A stretch of DNA of 64,000 bases from Geothrix fermentans DSM 14018 (GCF_000428885.1 NZ_AUAU01000011.1:59190-123189), one strand, 5' to 3'; positions 24,381 to 36,217 are shown, numbered from the stretch's first letter. Program-made: numbers and translations. The notes: a model not told the origin generated them from the letters alone.

Positions 24381-25435
24381 TGGGCACCTCCCTTGGCGTC
24401 AGCCTTGGGCTCGGCCTTGGGTTCAGCCTTGGGTTCAGCCTTGGGTTCAGCCTTGGGTTCAGCCTTGGGCGCAGGCTTGGACTCTGGCTTGTCCGTGGGC
24501 GAAGGCTTGGTCAGCTCGAAGGGGATCTCCTTGCGGAGATCGGTCATCAGCTCGTTCCAGACGACGGCCTGGCGCTCGCGCTGAGCCCCCTGCTCGGCGA
24601 CCTGCTTGGCCTCCTCGAAAGGCACCTGGCGGGCGGCCTTGCGGCTCTCGACCTTCATCAGGTGGTAGCCGTACTGGGTCTTCACCGGGGCCCCCACCTT
24701 GCCGATGGGCTGGGTGCGGGCGGCGGCGCCGAACTCGGGCACCCAGGTGGAGGGGTCGGCATCCTCGTAGAGGCCGCCGTTCTCCTTGCTGCCAGGATCG
24801 TCGCTGTACTTCTTCGCCAGGGCTTCGAACTTGGCACCCTTCTTCAGCTCGGCCTGGATCTTCGCCACCTTGGCCTTGGCCTCGGCGTCGCTGAGCCCCT
24901 TCTCCTCCCCCTCGCGCTTCACGGAGACCAGGATGTGGCGCACGGTGGCCAGCTCCGGCTGCTTGAAGCGGTCCTTGTTCTTCTCGTAGAAGGCCTTCAC
25001 GTCGTCCTCGGAGACCATCAGCCGCTTCTGGAGGGCCTCGCCCTCCTTGGCCAGGAACTCGCGGGCCAGCAGGTCGTCCTTGGTGCGGTCCAGGGCCCGC
25101 TGGAAGGCGGGGGTCTTGTCCAGGCCCATGCGCTGGGCCTTCACCGCCAGGAGCTTGCTCTCGGCCATGCGCTTGACGAACTCCTCCTTGCCCCCCTGGA
25201 CCATGAGGATCTGCATCTGCTCCTGCTGGCCCAGCAGGCGGAAGGCGGCCTGGAAGTCGGCCTCGGTGATGGGCTCGCCGCCCACCTTGGCCAGGAGGAC
25301 GTCCTCGGGCTTGGGGGCCGCGGGCTGGGCCGGGGCGGGGACCTGCGCAGCAGGCGCCGGGGCCGCGGGCGCCTTGGGGGGCTCCTGCGCGACGACACCG
25401 AGGGCGATCAGGGAGATCAGGGAGGCACGGAGCAT
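24377..25435 (-). CDS. exported parvulin-type isomerase with Pro-Lys-Ala-Glu tail
   Basis: A 352-residue parvulin with a short signal peptide (LRASLISLIALGVVAQE), a Pro/Ala linker to residue ~43, a SurA/PrsA-like helical domain (~45-165) and a PpiC domain (~170-270) with VRHILVSVKR, KKYSDDPGSKENGGL and PVKTQYGYHLMKV. The last ~30 residues are a low-complexity repeat of PKAE units encoded by a 12-bp tandem array. It is the first gene of the chaperone operon and overlaps the next gene by four bases. Likely function is folding of exported proteins. Confidence 0.88.
   Translation of the reverse strand: MLRASLISLIALGVVAQEPPKAPAAPAPAAQVPAPAQPAAPKPEDVLLAKVGGEPITEADFQAAFRLLGQQEQMQILMVQGGKEEFVKRMAESKLLAVKAQRMGLDKTPAFQRALDRTKDDLLAREFLAKEGEALQKRLMVSEDDVKAFYEKNKDRFKQPELATVRHILVSVKREGEEKGLSDAEAKAKVAKIQAELKKGAKFEALAKKYSDDPGSKENGGLYEDADPSTWVPEFGAAARTQPIGKVGAPVKTQYGYHLMKVESRKAARQVPFEEAKQVAEQGAQRERQAVVWNELMTDLRKEIPFELTKPSPTDKPESKPAPKAEPKAEPKAEPKAEPKAEPKADAKGGAQ
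24399..24470 (-). repeat. 12-bp tandem repeat, six units
   Basis: On the plus strand the unit tcagccttgggt occurs six times in a row with only third-position changes, encoding the (PKAE)n tail of the parvulin. The copy number is likely to vary between strains. Confidence 0.9.
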
Positions 25436-25462
25436 GTGGATCCTTGGATGCCGGGAAGGCGC

Positions 25463-26143
25463 CTAGCGGCGCCGACCGCCGAGAAGGTTCATCAGGGAGA
25501 TGAGGATGTTGTAGAGGCTCACGAACAGGGCCAGGGCGAAGCCGGCGGGATCGCCGAAGTCGTTCGTGCGGAGCATGGCGGAGGTGTCCCAGAGCAGCTT
25601 GGCCGAGCAGGCGATGACCGCCACGCCGGAGATGATCAGGCTGAAGGTCTCCAGGTGGAAGATGGCCGCCGCCAGGCTGCCGAAGAACATCACCGCGATG
25701 CCGACGATGACGAAGTTCCGCAGGAAGCTGAAGTCCTTCTTGGAGACGAAGGCCGTCACCGTCAGGGTGAGGAACACCACACCCGTGAGGCCGAAGGCGG
25801 TGAAGACCGGCATGAACCCGGCGCCCGAGGCCAGCGCCAGGGCCACGATTCCCGCGATGACGCCCGAGAGGAACGTGAACAGGACGTAGGCCACCCGGTT
25901 GAGGGGCTTCCGCCGGCTCACCCGCGAGGCGAACATCAGCGACCCGAACTGGATCCCGAAGAGGACCCAGAACCAGAAGCGGCCGGCCACGGAGATGAGG
26001 GCGTTCCCCACCAGGGGGGCGCTGAAGGTGCCCAGCGCCGCCACGGCGAACCCACCCATGAGCCACAAGTAGACGCTTCGGACAAAATCGACGCGGGATT
26101 GCGTTCCGGTGGAAGCCCCCTGCCACGACTGCTGGTAATCCAT
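25463..26143 (-). CDS. Bax inhibitor-1/YccA family membrane protein
   Basis: A 226-residue polytopic membrane protein. The ATG at 26143 is preceded by TTGGAG and starts a soluble ~20-residue head; upstream in-frame codons have no ribosome site. About seven hydrophobic helices follow, with family features such as the glycine-rich helix pair around residues 85-125 and a C-terminal LFVSLYNILISLMNLLGG, in which the aspartate-free end is typical of YccA/YbhL forms. Relatives modulate FtsH or act as calcium leak channels. The stop lies 27 bp before the parvulin start. Confidence 0.88.
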   Translation of the reverse strand: MDYQQSWQGASTGTQSRVDFVRSVYLWLMGGFAVAALGTFSAPLVGNALISVAGRFWFWVLFGIQFGSLMFASRVSRRKPLNRVAYVLFTFLSGVIAGIVALALASGAGFMPVFTAFGLTGVVFLTLTVTAFVSKKDFSFLRNFVIVGIAVMFFGSLAAAIFHLETFSLIISGVAVIACSAKLLWDTSAMLRTNDFGDPAGFALALFVSLYNILISLMNLLGGRRR

Positions 26144-26231
26144 GCCACGCTCCAAGGGGGATCCGCGTGGATCCCCCTCAGATCCTAACATTCCCCCACC
26201 CTTACCCTGCCTCCAAGGACCCCGAGGTTCC

Positions 26232-27371
26232 ATGATCCCCCCGCCCTGGCGGCAACGCCTTCAAGACCAGTCGGATCGGCGCCGGGCCCTGGGCCGGGAC
26301 CGGGCCATCCACCCGGCGGCGGGGGTGGACTTCTGCTCCAACGACTACCTGGGCCTGCGCCGGGACCCGCGCCTGGCGGAGGCCGCCGCCGCCGCCGCCC
26401 GCGAGTGGGGCGCAGGGACCGGAGGGGCGCGCCTGCTGCGGGGCACCACGCCCCTCCACGGCGAGCTGGAAGCCGCCCTCGCCGCCTGGAAGGGCGCTGA
26501 GGCCTGCCTCCTCTTTAACACCGGGTTCCAGGCCAACGCCACGCTTCTTCCCGCGCTGGTGGGCACCGGCGACGCCGTCTTCTCCGATGCCCTCAACCAC
26601 GCGTCGCTGGTGGACGGCTGCCGCCTGGCCCGGGCCGGGGGGGCCCATCTGGGCATCTACCGGCACCTCGACCTGGCGGACCTGGAGGCGCAGCTGGCCG
26701 CCTGGCGGGCTTCGGCGCCCGCGGAGGGCCTGGCCCTGGTGGCCACGGACGCCGTGTTCAGCATGGATGGCGATGCGGCGGACCTGCCGGCCCTGCTGGA
26801 CCTCTGCGGACGCCACGGCGCCCTGCTCCTCATCGACGAGGCCCACGCCACGGGCCTGCTGGGCGCGGACGGCGCCGGCCTGGCCCAGCTCCAGGGCGTC
26901 CACGGGCGGGTGCCCCTCGTCATGGGCACCCTTGGGAAGGCCCTGGGCGCCTTCGGGGCCTTCGTCTGCTGCGATGGCCTGCTGCGCGAGCACTTGCTGA
27001 ACACCGCCCGGGGCTTCATCTTCTCCACGGCCCTGCCTCCGCCGGTGGTGGGCGCGGCCCTGGAGGGCGTCCGCCTTGCCCGCGCCGAGCCCTGGCGCCG
27101 GGCCAGGGCCCTGGCCTTCGCGGACCGCCTCCGGGCCGGCCTGGGACAGCCCGCGATGCCCTCCGCCATCGTCCCCGTGCCCGTGGGTCCGGATGCGGAG
27201 GCGGTGCGCCTGGCGGAGGAGCTCCAGGCCCGGGGCTTCGACGTGCGCGCCGTGCGCCCCCCCACGGTGCCCGAGGGCTCCGCGCGCCTGCGGATCACCC
27301 TCGGCGCCCACCTGCAGGAGACTCAGGTGGACGCGCTGGCGAAGGCCCTGCGGAGCGCCGGGCTCCGCTGA
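26232..27371 (+). CDS. bioF: 8-amino-7-oxononanoate synthase
   Basis: A 379-residue PLP enzyme that condenses pimeloyl thioester with alanine in biotin synthesis. Visible features are the N-terminal DFCSNDYLGLRRDP, the GTGGARLLRGTTPLHGELE block, the cofactor-binding DEAHATGLLG, and the Schiff-base lysine in VMGTLGKALGAFGAF. Length matches the alpha-oxoamine synthase family. The ATG at 26232 follows a GAGG. Related members (KBL, ALAS) differ in context; bioD and bioA 3.4 kb downstream on the same strand support bioF. Confidence 0.9.
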   Translation: MIPPPWRQRLQDQSDRRRALGRDRAIHPAAGVDFCSNDYLGLRRDPRLAEAAAAAAREWGAGTGGARLLRGTTPLHGELEAALAAWKGAEACLLFNTGFQANATLLPALVGTGDAVFSDALNHASLVDGCRLARAGGAHLGIYRHLDLADLEAQLAAWRASAPAEGLALVATDAVFSMDGDAADLPALLDLCGRHGALLLIDEAHATGLLGADGAGLAQLQGVHGRVPLVMGTLGKALGAFGAFVCCDGLLREHLLNTARGFIFSTALPPPVVGAALEGVRLARAEPWRRARALAFADRLRAGLGQPAMPSAIVPVPVGPDAEAVRLAEELQARGFDVRAVRPPTVPEGSARLRITLGAHLQETQVDALAKALRSAGLR

Positions 27372-27372
27372 T

Positions 27373-29976
<2,604 letters not shown>

Positions 29977-30126
29977 GGATACCTCGATCAGGGGTGGGGG
30001 TCGGAATTATCCTGGCATGGGGGCGTCCCTCCAGGGAACCTCCAGCTCTTTTTCATCGGCGGCCTGCTCCCGGACATGACCTGTGGGAGAATGACAGACG
30101 ACCGGAAGGTCTTCAGGAGGTGCTTC

Positions 30127-30774
30127 TTGGACCGGAACACCATGTTCACCCTGGCTGGAGGGCTCCTCGCGGGATTCCTGGCCGGTTATTTCGTCGGTGG
30201 CAGGAGCGCCCATGAGCAGGGTGCCGCCACCCCCGCCGCGCCTTCGGCTGGCGTGGTCCTCCCGGCCCCCTCCCTGGGCGGCGGCATGCCTGCGGGGGCC
30301 CCGGCGCCGGGCCAGATTCCGCCGGGCATGGGCCTCCCCAACGCGGAGATGCAGGCCCGCATCATCAAGCTGGAGGCCCTGGTGAAGTCCGATCCCAAGA
30401 ACCACGATGCGTGGGTGGGCCTCGGCAACGACTACTTCGACACCCACCAGCCCCAGAAGGCCGTGGACGCCTACGCCAAGGCCCTGGCCCTGAAGCCCGA
30501 CGATCCCGACATCCTCACGGACCAGGGCGTGATGTACCGCCAGCTCAACCAGTTCGACAAGGCCATCGCCAACTTCCAGAAGGCGGGCAAGATCAGCCCC
30601 TCCCACGTGCCCAGCGTCTTCAACCTCGGGATCGTGTACGCCGCCGACCTCAACAAGCCCGACGAGGCGGCCAAGGCCTGGAACAAGGTGCTGGTCATGG
30701 CCCCGAACAGCCCCCAGGCCGCCCAGGCCCGGCAGCTGCTGGCCCAGCTCAACCAGGGCGGCATGCCCCGCTGA
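30127..30774 (+). CDS. membrane-anchored TPR protein
   Basis: A 215-residue protein. I prefer the TTG at 30127 because a perfect AGGAGG lies six bases upstream, whereas the ATG at 30142 has none at proper distance. A single N-terminal helix (MFTLAGGLLAGFLAGYFVGG) anchors it, a Pro/Gly/Ala linker follows to residue ~75, and residues ~80-200 hold about three tetratricopeptide repeats (NHDAWVGLGNDYFDTHQPQK, DPDILTDQGVMYRQLNQFDK). TPR proteins scaffold complexes; no specific partner is evident. It is 14 bp upstream of bioD and probably co-transcribed with it. Confidence 0.8.
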   Translation: MDRNTMFTLAGGLLAGFLAGYFVGGRSAHEQGAATPAAPSAGVVLPAPSLGGGMPAGAPAPGQIPPGMGLPNAEMQARIIKLEALVKSDPKNHDAWVGLGNDYFDTHQPQKAVDAYAKALALKPDDPDILTDQGVMYRQLNQFDKAIANFQKAGKISPSHVPSVFNLGIVYAADLNKPDEAAKAWNKVLVMAPNSPQAAQARQLLAQLNQGGMPR

Positions 30775-30788
30775 GGGTTCCGCCCTCC

Positions 30789-31406
30789 ATGCTGAACCTG
30801 GACACCCTCCCCAGCCCGCTCTGGGTGCTCGGCACCGGAACGGGCGTGGGGAAGACCCACGTCTCCGCCCGCATCGCCCGCGCCTGGGCCGCCGCGGGCC
30901 CTGTGAGCTACCGCAAGCCCTTCCAGACCGGCGTGGACCGACCGGACCACCCCGAGGCTGACGCCACCGCCGTGGCGGGCCCGGGCATCACCGCCGAGAG
31001 CCACGTCCTCCTGGAAGCGCCCCTGTCGCCCCTGGCGGCCGCCCGGAGGGAAGGCCGCGTCCTGGACCTGGAAGCCACCGCCGCCTGGTGCCGCCGCCCC
31101 CCCCACTCCGGGAAGGGACGGATCCTGCTGGAAGGCGTGGGCGGCCTCATGGTGCCCCTGGCGCCCAAGGTGCACTTCCTGGCCTGGGCCACGGAGCTGC
31201 ACATCCCCTGCGTGCTGGTGGCCCAGGGTGGCCTGGGCACCCTGAACCACACGCTGCTCTCCGCCGAGGCCCTCATGCTGCGCGGCTGGCGCATCGAGGC
31301 CGTGCTGCTCAACCCCGGCGCCGACGGAGCCCGGCCCGAGGCCGCCGCGGAGAACGCCGCGCTCCTGCGGGAATTCCTGCCGGTGCCCGTGCACGTCCTA
31401 GACTGA
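30789..31406 (+). CDS. bioD: dethiobiotin synthetase
   Basis: A 205-residue ATP-dependent enzyme that closes the ureido ring of dethiobiotin from 7,8-diaminopelargonate and CO2. The P-loop is GTGTGVGKTHVSARI near residues 15-29, the substrate region SYRKPFQTGVD follows, and LLEGVGGLMVPL carries the conserved glutamate and glycines. Length fits the family. It is four bases upstream of bioA and shares its operon, which makes the assignment firm. Confidence 0.9.
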   Translation: MLNLDTLPSPLWVLGTGTGVGKTHVSARIARAWAAAGPVSYRKPFQTGVDRPDHPEADATAVAGPGITAESHVLLEAPLSPLAAARREGRVLDLEATAAWCRRPPHSGKGRILLEGVGGLMVPLAPKVHFLAWATELHIPCVLVAQGGLGTLNHTLLSAEALMLRGWRIEAVLLNPGADGARPEAAAENAALLREFLPVPVHVLD

Positions 31407-31410
31407 GGTC

Positions 31411-32769
31411 ATGCCGAGCCCCCTGCCCCCCGACTGGACGGACCGCCTCACCCTCGACCGCGCCCACGTCTGGCACCCCTTCACGCAGATGCAGGTGCAT
31501 GAGGCCGATCCGCCGGTGCCCGTGATCGGCGGCGAGGGCTGCGACCTGCTGCTGGCCAACGGCGAGCGGGTGCTGGACGGCGTCTCCAGCTGGTGGACCT
31601 GCCTCCACGGCCACGGCCATCCGAGGCTGGTGAGCGCCCTGGAGCGCCAGGCCGCGAAGCTCGACCACGTGATGTTCGCCGGCTTCACCCACGAGCCCGC
31701 CCTGGAGCTGGTGGCGCGGCTGCGGCCCAAGCTGCCTCCGAACCTCACCCGGGCCTTCTTCTCCGACGACGGCAGCACCGCCGTGGAGGTGGCCCTCAAG
31801 ATGGCCTTCCAGGCCCAGCTCCAGCGGGGCGAGCAGGGCCGCGACCGCTTCGGCGCCCTGCGGGGCGGCTACCACGGCGACACCCTGGGCGCCGTGGGCG
31901 TGGGCGAGCTGGAGAACTTCATGACCGGCCTCTTCCGGCCCCTCCTCCTGGCCTGCGAGCGGCTGGAAGTACCCGAGGATCCCAGGCGCGAGCTTCAGGC
32001 CGATCCCGCGGGCTGGCCCGCGCGCCTGGACGCCGCGCGGGAAGCGATGCGTGCCTTCTTCGCGGCCCACGGGGAGCGCCTCGCCGCCTTCATCGCCGAG
32101 CCCCTCATCCAGTGCGCCGGCGGCATGCGCATGTGGCCGCCGGAGCTGCTGCAGGAGCTGCGCGCCCAGTGCGACGCCCACGGCGTCTACCTCATCCTCG
32201 ACGAAGTGGCCACGGGCTTCGGCCGCACCGGCACCTTCCTGGCCTGCGAACAGGCCGGTGTGGCACCGGACCTGCTCTGCCTCTCCAAGGGCCTCACGGG
32301 CGGCACCCTGCCGCTCTCCATGACCTGGGCCACGGAGGAGCTCTACGGCCACTTCTGGGGCACGCCCGCCTCGGGCCGGGCCTTTCTCCACGGCCACAGC
32401 TACACGGGCAACCCCATCGCGTGCGCCGTGGCCTGCGCGAGCCTCGCCCTCTTCGACGACGAGCCCGTGCTGGCCAACGCCGCCGCCCTGAACGAGGCCA
32501 TGACAGCGGCCTTCACCGCCCTCTCCGCCCACCCCGCCGTGCGCCAGGCCCGCGTGCTGGGCGCCATCGGCGCCTGCCGCCTCGTGGATCCCGCCACCGG
32601 CCAGGCCCACGACGCCGAGGACCGCTTCGGCTGGAGGCTCCACCGCCGGGCCCTGGACCGCGGCCTCCTGGTGCGCCCCATGGGCGACTGCCTCTACCTG
32701 CTGCCGCCCCTCAGCACGCCGCCGAAGAGGATCCTCGAGGCCGCGGAGACCCTGATGGAGCTGCTCTGA
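31411..32769 (+). CDS. bioA: adenosylmethionine-8-amino-7-oxononanoate aminotransferase
   Basis: A 452-residue class III PLP aminotransferase that makes 7,8-diaminopelargonate using SAM as amino donor. Diagnostic features are HVWHPFTQM near the N-terminus, DGVSSWWTCLHGHGHP, the PLP-binding LILDEVATGFGRTG, and the lysine in CLSKGLTGGTLPLS. The BioA-typical tryptophan pair (SSWW) distinguishes it from other class III transaminases. It is the last gene of the bioD-bioA group; bioB and a pimeloyl synthesis gene are not in this window. Confidence 0.93.
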   Translation: MPSPLPPDWTDRLTLDRAHVWHPFTQMQVHEADPPVPVIGGEGCDLLLANGERVLDGVSSWWTCLHGHGHPRLVSALERQAAKLDHVMFAGFTHEPALELVARLRPKLPPNLTRAFFSDDGSTAVEVALKMAFQAQLQRGEQGRDRFGALRGGYHGDTLGAVGVGELENFMTGLFRPLLLACERLEVPEDPRRELQADPAGWPARLDAAREAMRAFFAAHGERLAAFIAEPLIQCAGGMRMWPPELLQELRAQCDAHGVYLILDEVATGFGRTGTFLACEQAGVAPDLLCLSKGLTGGTLPLSMTWATEELYGHFWGTPASGRAFLHGHSYTGNPIACAVACASLALFDDEPVLANAAALNEAMTAAFTALSAHPAVRQARVLGAIGACRLVDPATGQAHDAEDRFGWRLHRRALDRGLLVRPMGDCLYLLPPLSTPPKRILEAAETLMELL

Positions 32770-32784
32770 TCCAAAAGGTTTCCC

Positions 32785-33092
32785 GATTATCGGCGAACCT
32801 CAGCCTCAAAAAGATCTCCACGAAGAACACGAAGGCGCCCTGCGGGCGCATGAAGGGCGCGAAGGGGCCTCGACCACCGTGGACATCCCTTCGCGGGCGG
32901 CGGCCACGGCGGCCTTTGGAAGCCGCCCGGAGCCGCCGCCCGCGAAGCCGGTTGCGCCATGCGCGACCGGGGGCCAGAGGCCCGGATGTCCTAAGCCGGA
33001 ACGCTGGCACCTGTCTTCGTGGCCTTTTTCTTCTTCGTGTTCTTCGTGGAGGCTTTTGAATCTTTTGATCAGGCTGAGGTTCGCCGATCATG
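32785..33092. repeat. large palindromic intergenic element (type D)
   Basis: The 391 bp between bioA and the MBL gene contain no gene. They hold two ~50-60-bp arms in inverted orientation: the left arm runs from about 32785 (atcggcgaacctcagcct) to ctccacgaagaacacgaag ending at 32833, and the right arm from cttcttcgtgttcttcgtgg at 33030 to about 33092. Short insertions break the pairing. The loop contains a nested perfect 14-bp palindrome, ttcgcgggcggcgg (32890-32903) with ccgccgcccgcgaa (32933-32946). A half-site of another repeat type, caccaccaagacacca, lies at 33122-33137. Confidence 0.75.
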
Positions 33093-33160
33093 AGGAAAGT
33101 TTTAAGCAACGAAAAACTTTTCACCACCAAGACACCAGATGTCTTTTGGGAACATCCGCT

Positions 33161-34057
33161 TCAGGGCACCGGCACTGCCTCGTAACCCTCGCCCTTCGCC
33201 TCGATTCGGATGACCTTCGGCAGGTGGGCGCCGGCCAGAACCACCTTCCGGCGCGCCGCCTCGCGGAACAGGTCCTGCCGGACCTTCACGGCGCGATCGC
33301 CGTCCACGTCGAAGGCGACGCCCACGCCAGGGCGCTCGAACTGCACGGCGCCGAAGTGGATGAGGTCGCCGATGCACCAGAGATCCCGCCCTTCGGAGGT
33401 GAAGGCGTAGACCGTGTGGCCGCCCGTGTGGCCGTGGGCCGGGATGGCGCGGAGGCCCGGGGCCAGCTCCTCGCCGTCCTCGAAGGGGCGGAAGGCCCCG
33501 GCCTGCTCGTAGACCGCGAAGAGGGCCTTCAGCTTCGGCGCCCGGTCCCGAAGGCGCTCGGGCAGGCGCGAGGGATCCTCCGTCCAGAAGGCGTGCTCGC
33601 GGCGGGCCACCCGCAGGACCGCCTTGGGGAAGGCGCGCGTGCCATCGGCCTTCAGCAGGCCGCCGATGTGGTCGAAGTGGTCGTGGGTGATGAGGATGAG
33701 GTCCACGTCCGAGGGCGCCACGCCCGCCGCGGCCAACTGCGCCATCAGGTGTCCCGAGTCCTCCTCGGGGTCCTTGCCCATGCCCGTATCCACGAGGACG
33801 GTGCGGCCGGGCATGCGCACGAGGAAGGCGTTCACCGGCGTATCGGCCGTGTCCTTCCCGCCCAGCATCCGCCGCGCCTCCGCGGCGTCGAGGCCCTTGA
33901 GGAGCGAGGCGGCGAGGGGGATCCGCCCGTCCGTCAGCATCCAGACCTGCATCTGGCCCAGGCGCAAGGGCTCAGGGCGGGAGGCGGTCGTCGGGGCGGG
34001 AGGCGTCATGGCGGCTACCGGGAGCAGGAGGATCGTGGCGAGGAGGAGGGCGCGCAT
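33161..34057 (-). CDS. exported MBL-fold metallo-hydrolase
   Basis: A 298-residue protein with an N-terminal signal (MRALLLATILLLPVAA) and a metallo-beta-lactamase fold. Metal ligands are visible in ITHDHFDHIGG (HxHxDH), PAHGHTGGHT, CIGDLIH and a late AGAHLPK. Relatives include quorum-quenching lactonases and beta-lactamases; the N-terminal VNAFLVRMPGRTVLVDTGMG is usual for the lactonase-like group. It is divergent from the FAH-family gene, with ~90 bp between starts. The substrate cannot be named. Confidence 0.85.
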   Translation of the reverse strand: MRALLLATILLLPVAAMTPPAPTTASRPEPLRLGQMQVWMLTDGRIPLAASLLKGLDAAEARRMLGGKDTADTPVNAFLVRMPGRTVLVDTGMGKDPEEDSGHLMAQLAAAGVAPSDVDLILITHDHFDHIGGLLKADGTRAFPKAVLRVARREHAFWTEDPSRLPERLRDRAPKLKALFAVYEQAGAFRPFEDGEELAPGLRAIPAHGHTGGHTVYAFTSEGRDLWCIGDLIHFGAVQFERPGVGVAFDVDGDRAVKVRQDLFREAARRKVVLAGAHLPKVIRIEAKGEGYEAVPVP

Positions 34058-34147
34058 GGGCCGAGTGTACCCCGTTCCACCGGCCGCGAATGACGATGCG
34101 GGGGTCGTGTTTTTCCGGCATTACACTGGGGTTTTGCGGAGAATCCG

Positions 34148-35167
34148 ATGAAGCTGGTGACGTTCCTGAAGGCCGAGGCGGAGAAGATCGGCGCCGTCAT
34201 GGCGGACGGCCGCATCCTCGACTTCGCCGCCGCCGAGCCCCGCTTGGCCGTGGACATGCTGACCCTCATCCGCCGCCAGGACGCGCTCATGCCCCTGGCC
34301 CGGAGCCTCGCCGCGGCCCCGCCGGCCACCGCCCTGGTCGATCCCGGCGCCGTGCGCCTGCTGGCCCCCGTGACCCGGCCTGTCTCCATGCGCGACGGCT
34401 ACGCCTTCCGCCAGCACGTGGCCACGGCCCGGCGCAACCGCGGCCTGGACATGATTCCCGAGTTCGACCTCTTCCCCGTCACCTACTTCACCAACCACCT
34501 GGCCGTCACGGGCCCGGGCGAAGTGCTCGTGCAGGACCACCACCTCACCCGCCTGGACTTCGAGCTGGAGGTGGCTGTCGTCACGGGCCGCCCCCTGAAG
34601 AACGCCACGCTGGAGGAGGCGGACGCGGCCATCTTCGGCTACCTGGTGATGAACGACTGGAGCGCCCGCATGCTCCAGATGGAGGAGATGAAGCTCTCCC
34701 TGGGCCCCTGCAAGGGCAAGGACTTCGCCACCAGCCTGGGGCCGTGGCTGGTGACCAAGGACGAGCTGAAGCTGGAGCGGACCGCCACCGGCGAGCTGCT
34801 CCACGCCCGGATGACCTGCGAGGTGAACGGCCACCGCCTGTCCGACGGTAACGCTGACAGCATGAACTGGACCTTCGCCCAGATCCTCCAGCGCACCAGC
34901 TACGGCATCCAGATGCACCCCGGCGAGGTCATCGGCAGCGGCACCGTGGGAACCGGCTGCCTGCTGGAGCTGAACGGATCGAAGGTCACCGACAACCTCT
35001 GGCTCAAGGCCGGCGACGAGGTGGTGCTGGAGATCGAGGGCCTGGGCCGCCTGGTGAACACCATCACCCATGTGCCGGAGCGGCTGGTGGACATGCCGAC
35101 CCACTTGGTGGGCGGAACGCTGCCCGATCTCTACGCCGGCACGCCCTCCGGCGAGGCCGGGGACTAG
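34148..35167 (+). CDS. fumarylacetoacetate hydrolase family protein
   Basis: A 339-residue enzyme of the FAH superfamily, which cleaves C-C bonds in aromatic and tyrosine degradation. The core has the metal-binding pattern DFELEVAVVTGRP and LVMNDWSARMLQ, plus GSGTVGTGCLLE near the C-terminus. The start has GGAG six bases upstream. It resembles the longer fumarylacetoacetase-like forms found next to homogentisate dioxygenase, and hmgA lies 3 kb away, so it is a good candidate for the last step of the homogentisate pathway. Decarboxylase/isomerase members of the family are alternatives. Confidence 0.82.
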   Translation: MKLVTFLKAEAEKIGAVMADGRILDFAAAEPRLAVDMLTLIRRQDALMPLARSLAAAPPATALVDPGAVRLLAPVTRPVSMRDGYAFRQHVATARRNRGLDMIPEFDLFPVTYFTNHLAVTGPGEVLVQDHHLTRLDFELEVAVVTGRPLKNATLEEADAAIFGYLVMNDWSARMLQMEEMKLSLGPCKGKDFATSLGPWLVTKDELKLERTATGELLHARMTCEVNGHRLSDGNADSMNWTFAQILQRTSYGIQMHPGEVIGSGTVGTGCLLELNGSKVTDNLWLKAGDEVVLEIEGLGRLVNTITHVPERLVDMPTHLVGGTLPDLYAGTPSGEAGD

Positions 35168-35190
35168 ACTGGGACATCTCCCCGGGAGCC

Positions 35191-36217
35191 ATGATGCGCC
35201 GCGCCCTCGCCCTCCTCCTCGGCCTGCTGGCTGCCGCGAGCCCCGTCCTCGCGCAGAGGCCCACCTTGAAGGCCTACTTCGCCCCTTCGCGAAGGCGGCG
35301 TGAAGCTCATCCCCATCCAGACGCCCAAGGGCACGTTCAAGGTCTGGACCAAGCGCTTCGGGAACAACCCGCGCATCAAGCTGCTGCTGCTCCACGGCGG
35401 ACCCGGCTCCACCCACGAGTACTTCGAGTCGCTGGAGGGCTACCTGCCCGCGGAGGGCATCGAGTTCATCTACTACGACCAGCTCGGGTCGGCCTACTCG
35501 GACCAGCCCAAGGACCGCGACCTGTGGACCACGGAGCGGTTCGTGGAGGAGGTCGAGCAGGTGCGCAGGGCCCTGGGCCTGGATCGCTCCAACTTCTACC
35601 TGCTGGGCCACTCCTGGGGCGGCATCCTGGCCGCGGAGTACGCGCTGAAGTACGGCGCCAACCTCAAGGGGCTGATCATCTCGAACATGATGATGAGCAT
35701 CCCCGACTACAACCGCTACGCCGCCGAGGTGCTGGCGAAGCAGATGGATCCGGCCGTGGTGAAGGAGGTGAAGGAGCTCGAGGCCAAAGGCCAGTACGAG
35801 AATCCGCGCTACATGGAGCTGCTGATCCCGAATTTCTACAACCAGCACCTCTGCCGTCTGCCGGAGTGGCCGGACGCCTTCAAGCGATCCTCGGCGCACT
35901 CGAACAACGACATCTACGTGCTCATGCAGGGCCCCAGCGAGTTCGGCGCCTCAGGCCGGCTGGAGAAGTGGGACCGCAAGGCCGACCTGCCGAAGCTGGC
36001 CATGCCCACGCTGGTCATCGGCGGCACCTACGACACCATGGACCCCGCCCACATGAAGTGGGTGGCTGGCCGGGTGCAGCGCGGCAGCTTCCTGCTCTGC
36101 CCCAAGGGCAGCCACATGTCCATGTGGGATGACCAGAAGACCTACTGCGAAGGCCTCATCCGCTTCCTGAATGAGACGGACGCGGGCCGGAAGACGGTGC
36201 GGTTCGGGAAGTCATGA
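35191..36217 (+). pseudogene. exported proline iminopeptidase-family hydrolase, frameshifted
   Basis: A signal peptide (RRALALLLGLLAAASPVLA) begins at ATG 35191 in one frame, while the alpha/beta-hydrolase body reads in another from about 35291. Dropping one base near 35290 would join them as YFAPSEGGVKLIPIQTPKG, which matches the usual order in this family. The body is intact: the oxyanion block LLLHGGPGS, the nucleophile elbow GHSWGG, and the late Asp and His (GGTYDTMDP, PKGSHMSMW). Such enzymes release N-terminal residues from peptides. Either the strain has lost export, with possible reinitiation at GTG 35300, or the base is a sequencing error. Confidence 0.75.

Noticed and set aside
24399..24470. 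Possible CRISPR-like array
   Set aside because: The 12-bp units are contiguous, in frame, and encode a low-complexity protein tail; there are no spacers.
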